Assembly (NCBI GenBank): GCA_037176905.1
Contig: JBBBWG010003225.1
Coordinates: 1 to 64,000 of the forward strand
Source of the DNA: Azolla pinnata
Lineage: Eukaryota; Streptophyta; Polypodiopsida; Salviniales; Salviniaceae
Reading direction: 5' to 3'
DNA: 64,000 nt
The first letter of the stretch is position 1. Every line of letters starts with the position of its first letter. Position numbers and translations under genes: made by a program. This document shows positions 59,101 through 64,000 of the stretch, one piece after another. Under the pieces are notes generated by a model. That model ran no database searches. It saw only the letters and a program-made list of their open reading frames with translations, and was not told the DNA's origin.

Positions 59101-60843
59101 ATGAAAACTCGAGCTTGTTCTACTAGCTAATTCTTTGTCTATTCCAAGAGGCTTTTGATGCAGAAGTGGTATGCTATCTGTAGCAAGTCTGAGAGACTGT
59201 AGATTCATTGCTTCCAAGGCCATTGTTGATCCGCCAGCAAAACCATAAGAATCAAGTTTCTTCTTAACGGAGCTATTCCAGTGGTTTTTAATAGCATTAT
59301 CTGTCCTGAATAAGAGAATCGGATCCAGATGAAAATCAGTAGGAGTTCCATTCTCTTACACCATATTGCAGAGGAACACATAGCGTTTGTGATTGTGAAG
59401 TACTCTCAACAAATTATGGCACAAATTGGATTACCTTCCAGGAAGAAATTTTGCAATTTCAGCCCATCGATTACCATACATCCTATGAGCTTGTACCAGA
59501 GCTAACTCCTCTTGTTGAGTCCATGCCTCCTTCTTTATGTTGGGGTTGAGATGGTTATGCCATCTATTCAGTCCAAAATGATTATAGACCATATTTTTAA
59601 CAGGTTTGAATCATCCTAATACCATATCTTAATGGTTTATTTTCATCGAAATGATGGGTTCGAAAGCTCTTAAAAGATTTAACGCAGTTTCAGAGGAGAT
59701 GGTAGACCTTTCTCTACATTGCTTCCCGATGCGGCCAGGTAGTGATTGTGCGATGACTGACCATTTCTTCGCCCCATACTTACCCACAAGTTCGACAATT
59801 CTTTCGTCTTCCTGTTTGAATATCGATGGTATGATAAAATAATCATTATCCATGTACAGGTTCCAGCCTAAACCAAAATTCAAATAAAATACATACTAAG
59901 GTAAGGATATGTATACCTCTTTTGTCCATGGCCCTTTCACAACATCAGGGTTCAGAACCTTCTGCCACCGATGCAAACATTGCACATCCGTCCGGTCCGT
60001 GAAATATTCCGCTGTGTAATCCCATGATCGTTTGTCAACGTAAGATCATCTAAAAGAAATTACCTTCACTGTGTTTCACGTCGTTGCTTTCAAAGCATAT
60101 AAAATAGAAAGGTACGCACCTATCTTTTTCCAATTCTTTCCGTTGTAGCATTGTACAGCTCGCCGAAGAGTTTCATCCTAGATTTAGAACACACCATTAG
60201 AAAGTAGCACAGCAATGAATTGACCTTTAGCTAGGAGAGTTTCTCAGCACTTGATTTCTTCAAGAAAACTTCCTTTCACAGAATTTTACTCATGATTCTT
60301 CGTTTCATCATGTTTCAAGAATGTGATAATATCACGATCCGTATTGAAGCAAGAAGATTTGTAGGATACTTATAACACTGATGAAATCCATACACCAACA
60401 TTTTGCAATGTAGAGCAATAGGATGAACAACACACCTCTTCTGGTGTCCATCCTCCTTTGGCTGATTTTCTTGTTGGGCCACCAGTACGGCTGCAAGGAT
60501 ATGTGTGTGTGATTTTCAAGAACCAAACATCAAAACAACAGTGATGCTGGATCATAAAGAGTACTATATGGGTATGTGCATATGCATAGGCATGTGCATG
60601 CTTATGTCTATGTGTATGCATATGCGTGTTCGTACTTGTTCATGTGTAAACGAGAATGTTCATGTGCAGCTGTATGTTTGTAAGGGAATGTCCACGTCTA
60701 TGTGTCTGTTGAATGGAGGCTTACCCTTTCACTGGAGGCAAGCTGTGGATAGCACTATCACTACAATCTGAAAGAGACGAGCAGGACTGATCCGGCCTCC
60801 GCTCGTCGGAGAAACAGGCGTTCTTCAGATGATTTGCAGACAT
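56149..60843 (-). CDS. MYB3R: R1R2R3-MYB transcription factor (MYB3R)
   Basis: Eleven minus-strand exons in consistent phase give 955 residues: 60843-60725, 60490-60436, 60177-60120, 60011-59917, 59811-59708, 59563-59435, 59305-57748, 57664-57423, 57297-57219, 57123-56824 and 56277-56149. R1 (about 53-100) has GGWTPEEDETL and VQCLHRWQKVLNP. R2 (about 101-152) has GPWTKEEDERIVELV and GRIGKQCRERWHNHLNP. R3 (about 153-203) has EAWTQQEELALVQAH and DNAIKNHWNSSVKKKL. The long C-terminal part holds the MYB3R motif AARSFGSTPSIVRKRPRE and, near the end, CSPLINWKSP and EGICSML blocks. MYB3R proteins bind MSA elements (AACGG core) and switch G2/M genes on or off, some in DREAM complexes with E2F and RBR. 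Whether this one activates or represses cannot be told from sequence. The start was chosen because it opens exon 1 in phase with R1. Confidence 0.95.
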
Positions 60844-61280
60844 CTCCTCTGCAAATCGGGCAACAATGCCGATGCAAAATGCATATCCAGCTCACATGAC
60901 CCGGCTCATCCCTTCTTTCTTCCTCTTCTTTGAGAGAGGCCTTCACTCCCCGAGCGTTCTGTCTCCTCAAGATGCGCTGAGCGATCACCGTCTCATTGTA
61001 GTAGTAGTTGTTGTTCTTCTTCTTCTTCTTATTAATGGAAGAGGTTGCGCTGGATGAGGTGAAGGCACGCCATTCCACGCATAGAACAAGATGGAAGCAG
61101 TGATGATGGTGATGATGATGATGAAGACGATGCCGAGGACTTGTTGATGGGAATCTGACGGCGAACGGATCGATCAGAAAACGGAGGCAACGCCACTACC
61201 AAGCTGTGGGCAAATGCGGTTCCTTCCTCCGTGCTGAATGAATGGATGGATGAATGAATGAATCGATCAGTCAATCAATC
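60844..61280. other. MYB3R promoter and leader region
   Basis: Short TTC and GTAGTT runs near 60995-61030, GATGAT runs near 61100-61125, and (AATG)/(AATC) repeats at about 61237-61290. No other gene is seen. Confidence 0.5.
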
Positions 61281-61349
61281 AATCAATGAAGCACAAGATG
61301 TGCGGAGAAGGGTATCACTGTGTGGCGGAGGCAACACCATAGCCAGCAG

Positions 61350-61450
61350 AAAAGAAGCCGAAGCCGAAGAAGCCGAAGCAGAAGCCGAAGCAGAAGATGA
61401 AGCAGGAAGATGGAGCAGAAGATGAAGCAGAAGATGAAGCAGAAGATGGG
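61350..61450. repeat. GAAGCC/GAAGCA minisatellite
   Basis: Units of 6 and 15 bp (GCCGAAGCAGAA, GAAGCAGAAGAT) are repeated about ten times. Ser/Ala/Leu-rich frames here are artefacts. Confidence 0.8.
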
Positions 61451-61689
61451 GGCATGGAGAGCCCGTGAGGTGAGGAAAGACAGGGAAAAAAAGAGATGAA
61501 AATTCGAAAGCAAAAAAAAACAAAAAAACTCTGTTCTTTGTTTTTTTTATTTTTTTCAAATCGCAACGGCTCTCTCCACCGGCTGGCACCGGTCATGCAG
61601 CCGGTCGTAACAAAAAAATAAATAAATAATAGAAATTTAAAACACAAGTCAACTAAATTAGGGAATCGGCATCTTTTTTTAACCAACCA

Positions 61690-61890
61690 GCAAAAACCAA
61701 CAAACATTATTATTATCATCAATCACATTTGGTTCTTTCTTAGCTCATAGATTTCATGGTATATAATATATATATATATATATTATATTATATACCAACA
61801 AAAAACATTGTTATCATCATCACATTTTGTTTTTTAACTCATAGATTTCATGGTATATATGGATATATATATATATATATATATTATCTT
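61690..61890. repeat. Tandem duplication, about 110 bp unit, with TA microsatellites
   Basis: Two copies carry ATCATCA(A)TCACATTT, then CTCATAGATTTCATGGTATA, then a (TA)n run. The runs lie at about 61764-61792 and 61860-61882. Confidence 0.82.
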
Positions 61891-61989
61891 ATGGCATCTT
61901 AAGATGATGTGTATGCGTGCACACACGTGTATGTATGATGATGCATGCATAGATAGATACATATACACGTGCATGAATCTCTTTTCTTA

Positions 61990-62425
61990 TTCCTTTTATC
62001 TGGAATCTCGATATAGACAAACATCAAGGCACATTTGATCTCATTAGAAGAACCGACGATCATCTTCACGATCATCTTCCTCGGCGCCGGAAACACTACT
62101 AAGTGTTTGAAGCGCATGATCTCTTCTCTTATTGATCGTTCTCTTATTTATCGCTTTATCTGGAATCTAGATATTCGATGTGTGTAGAGTCCAGATAGAC
62201 ATCAACACACATCTCATTTCATTAGAACCGACGATTGTCGTCCTCTGTGCCGGAAACTGCTAAGTGTTTGAAGTGCATGATCTCTTCTCTTATCCCTCTA
62301 TCTGGAATCTAGATATTCTATGTGTACAAAGTCCAGATAGACATAGAGACACATCTAAATTCATCAAAACCGGTGATCGTCTTCCTCTGCAGTGAAAACG
62401 TTAAGCGTTTGAAGTGCACATCCCA
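61990..62425 (+). repeat. Tandem repeat, three copies of about 140-150 bp
   Basis: Each copy has TATCTGGAATCT(A/C)GATAT, GATAGACAT, CATTAGAACCGACGAT, CGCCGGAAAC-type sequence and AAGTGTTTGAAGTGCATGAT. Copies begin near 61998, 62158 and 62304. Divergence is moderate and rises toward the third copy. Confidence 0.85.
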
Positions 62426-63331
62426 CATACATGTGGAGTCATCTACGCACATGTGGTGAAGAGATTTCTACGTGTAAAATGCGAAGGAAGAACATGACAC
62501 GTACTCCTTCGAGCTTAAGTTTGATGAAGAAAGTTTTCCAAACATAAGGATGGCGGAATCTAGTTGAGCTACTGATGCGTCAACATATGTAAACAAAGCT
62601 CTTCTCCAAACCTTCATCCATCTATCTGTGTAAAATTGTCAATGGCATTTATGGCGCAATTCACCGGTCCACATGCCATGCATAGTGTTATGTGCTTAAC
62701 CTGCCAGCAAATCTTGGTTTTACATGAATGCAAGCAAGGTTAGGTTCAGATAACTTAGTGAAGGACATGTCCAGAATGAGCTGATTCAAGTAAGTAGATA
62801 AGAGGAATGAATTTGTACAACAGAAGGGGCTTAGAGCTCTATCATGAGGCGATGTACAAGTTCAAACATAACATATCTAAAAAGCACGATGAAAATCATG
62901 TTGATTCAATGTAACAACTTCAAATCGTACCCGAGTTCTTACACAAAAAATACAAAACTAATCTCCCTGTCATCCTTCATGGTGGTGTTGTCCTGCAAGA
63001 CTAAATCTGGTACTTTGGCTGTAGCATAGAGCCTATTACTGTAGACATCCAAAACTACATCACACGATGGGGGCAGTGAAAGCTCAACAATTTAACTGTA
63101 TCTATATATATCCTGCAAAGATTAAACCTGGGCTCAGGAACCACATCATCATATGTTTGTGATTCACCAAAACTTCACAGGAAATTTTCGACAAAGCATG
63201 GCTCCTTAAAGAGGAATGCATTACGATGGACATAGCATGTGTATGTATGCATGAGATGGACCTCGCAAAACATCCATAGAATTACGGTACAGTACAATAA
63301 GAATTTTACACAAATTAGTGTTACATGTAGT
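62426..63331. other. Spacer; probable 3' UTR of the gene at the right edge
   Basis: No coding region is supported. The right end lies just beyond the stop of the minus-strand frame. Confidence 0.4.
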
Positions 63332-63705
63332 CTAAGCAAAGCGAGGAGTCAACTCGAGCTTATAAGTAGAATCGACTAGCAAGATAACAATCTTCTTGTT
63401 GTCGGCGAGCTGATCACTGTCGATGGTGAGATTGGTATCAATAGTTCTTGTCTCATTTCTCGAGTCATTTCCTGCTTCCTCGACCGCGTATGGCAGCATT
63501 TTGAAGAAGGTGTGCTGCAACGGAGCGACTTCTAACTGACTATTTGCAGGGATTATGTATCGGGTCCCACCATATGCAGGACCTACCTTATCCCTCAAAT
63601 AGAGGCTTTTGTCTGTCTGATTGACCAGTAGCGTTGTGTGGGGTCTGTTGCCTCCGCCAGCTACTCCACCATTCGTAGATATAGGTTCCTTGTTTTCATT
63701 GTTTC
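63332..63705 (-). CDS. 3' exon of an unrecognised gene (5' end not clear)
   Basis: This minus-strand frame ends at 63332 with about 124 residues from a possible acceptor (GATGATAG, exon from 63705). The sequence contains TTLLVNQTDKSLYLRDKVGPAYGG, kept here as a landmark near its start, then GTRYIIPANSQLEVAPLQHTF and a hydrophobic end KKIVILLVDSTYKLELTPRF. The alternating beta-like pattern and normal codon use suggest a real exon. I do not recognise the family. Upstream exons would lie beyond 64000 or in the adjacent tandem duplicate. A short independent start Met at 63742 is possible but less likely. Confidence 0.5.
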
Positions 63706-64000
63706 CTATCATCCAAATGCAATTCATACAAAATTTCTTCATTTCAATAGATTAGGAGCAAATTTCCCCTTCACCTATTTCAAAAGATCATTCATAAAAC
63801 AGTGCAAGAAGGCCCATTGATCTGTCATCTGTAGATCGAGGCCCCTCATTGCTATTCTTGTTTCTTACCATCCAAATGCAATTCATTCAAACTTTCTTCA
63901 TTTCAATAGATTAAGAGCGAATTTCCCATTCATCTATTTCAAAAGACCATTCATAAAATAGCGTAAAGAAGGCCCATCGATCCGTCATCCGTAGGTCGAG
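63697..64000 (-). repeat. Tandem duplication, 160 bp offset, reaching the window edge
   Basis: Both copies contain CATCCAAATGCAATTCAT, TTCTTCATTTCAATAGATTA, TATTTCAAAAGA and CCATCGATC-type ends closing in GATCGAG (63840) or GGTCGAG (64000). The duplicated segment includes the presumed splice acceptor of the exon at 63332-63705. Confidence 0.88.

Overview
This is a plant nuclear window. It carries plant-only families (PLS-class PPR proteins, an R1R2R3-MYB, an atypical E2F of the DEL type, an RRT-type GT106 glycosyltransferase, a LACS8/9-type acyl-CoA synthetase), GT-AG introns of roughly 80 to 1350 bases, and degenerate tracts of the plant telomere unit TTTAGGG. A two-repeat cyanovirin-N (CVNH) lectin, a family known among land plants mainly from ferns, and the PPR set point to a fern or another seed-free vascular plant. 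The species is inferred, not shown.

Layout, left to right: E-class PPR gene (112-2271, minus); RG-I rhamnosyltransferase-like GT106 gene (3006-8012, plus, 10 exons); a repeat-rich spacer; an unrecognised two-membrane-segment helical protein (10029-12691, plus, 7 exons); a CVNH lectin gene (13594-14572, plus); a gene-poor stretch with a 100-N gap; LACS8/9-type acyl-CoA synthetase (18574-21907, plus); a telomere-like array (22640-23276); intronless EXO70 (23628-25577, plus); DEL/atypical E2F (27833-31095, plus, 12 exons); eRF1 (33017-34363, plus) and, about 3.2 kb downstream on the same strand, eRF3 (37573-42195, plus, 16 exons); DYW-class PPR (43236-45434, plus); MORN-repeat membrane protein (48673-51126, minus); a repeat-rich stretch with a second 100-N gap and a decayed LINE; MYB3R (56149-60843, minus, 11 exons); and the 3' part of an unknown gene inside a tandem duplication that runs off the right edge.

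The most striking part is a translation-termination locus. eRF1 and eRF3, the two subunits of the termination complex, are neighbours. The eRF1 gene has a UGA-C stop, a probable 3'-UTR intron 148 nt downstream, and a reading frame that stays open from the stop to 8 nt past the splice junction. That is the layout expected for a readthrough/NMD autoregulatory switch. The same eRF1 reads NIKN where almost all eRF1 proteins read NIKS. eRF3 has two closely spaced PAM2-like motifs. DEL and MYB3R, two classes of cell-cycle transcription factor, also lie within the window. Many spacers are built from recent local tandem duplications with units of about 50 to 250 bp.
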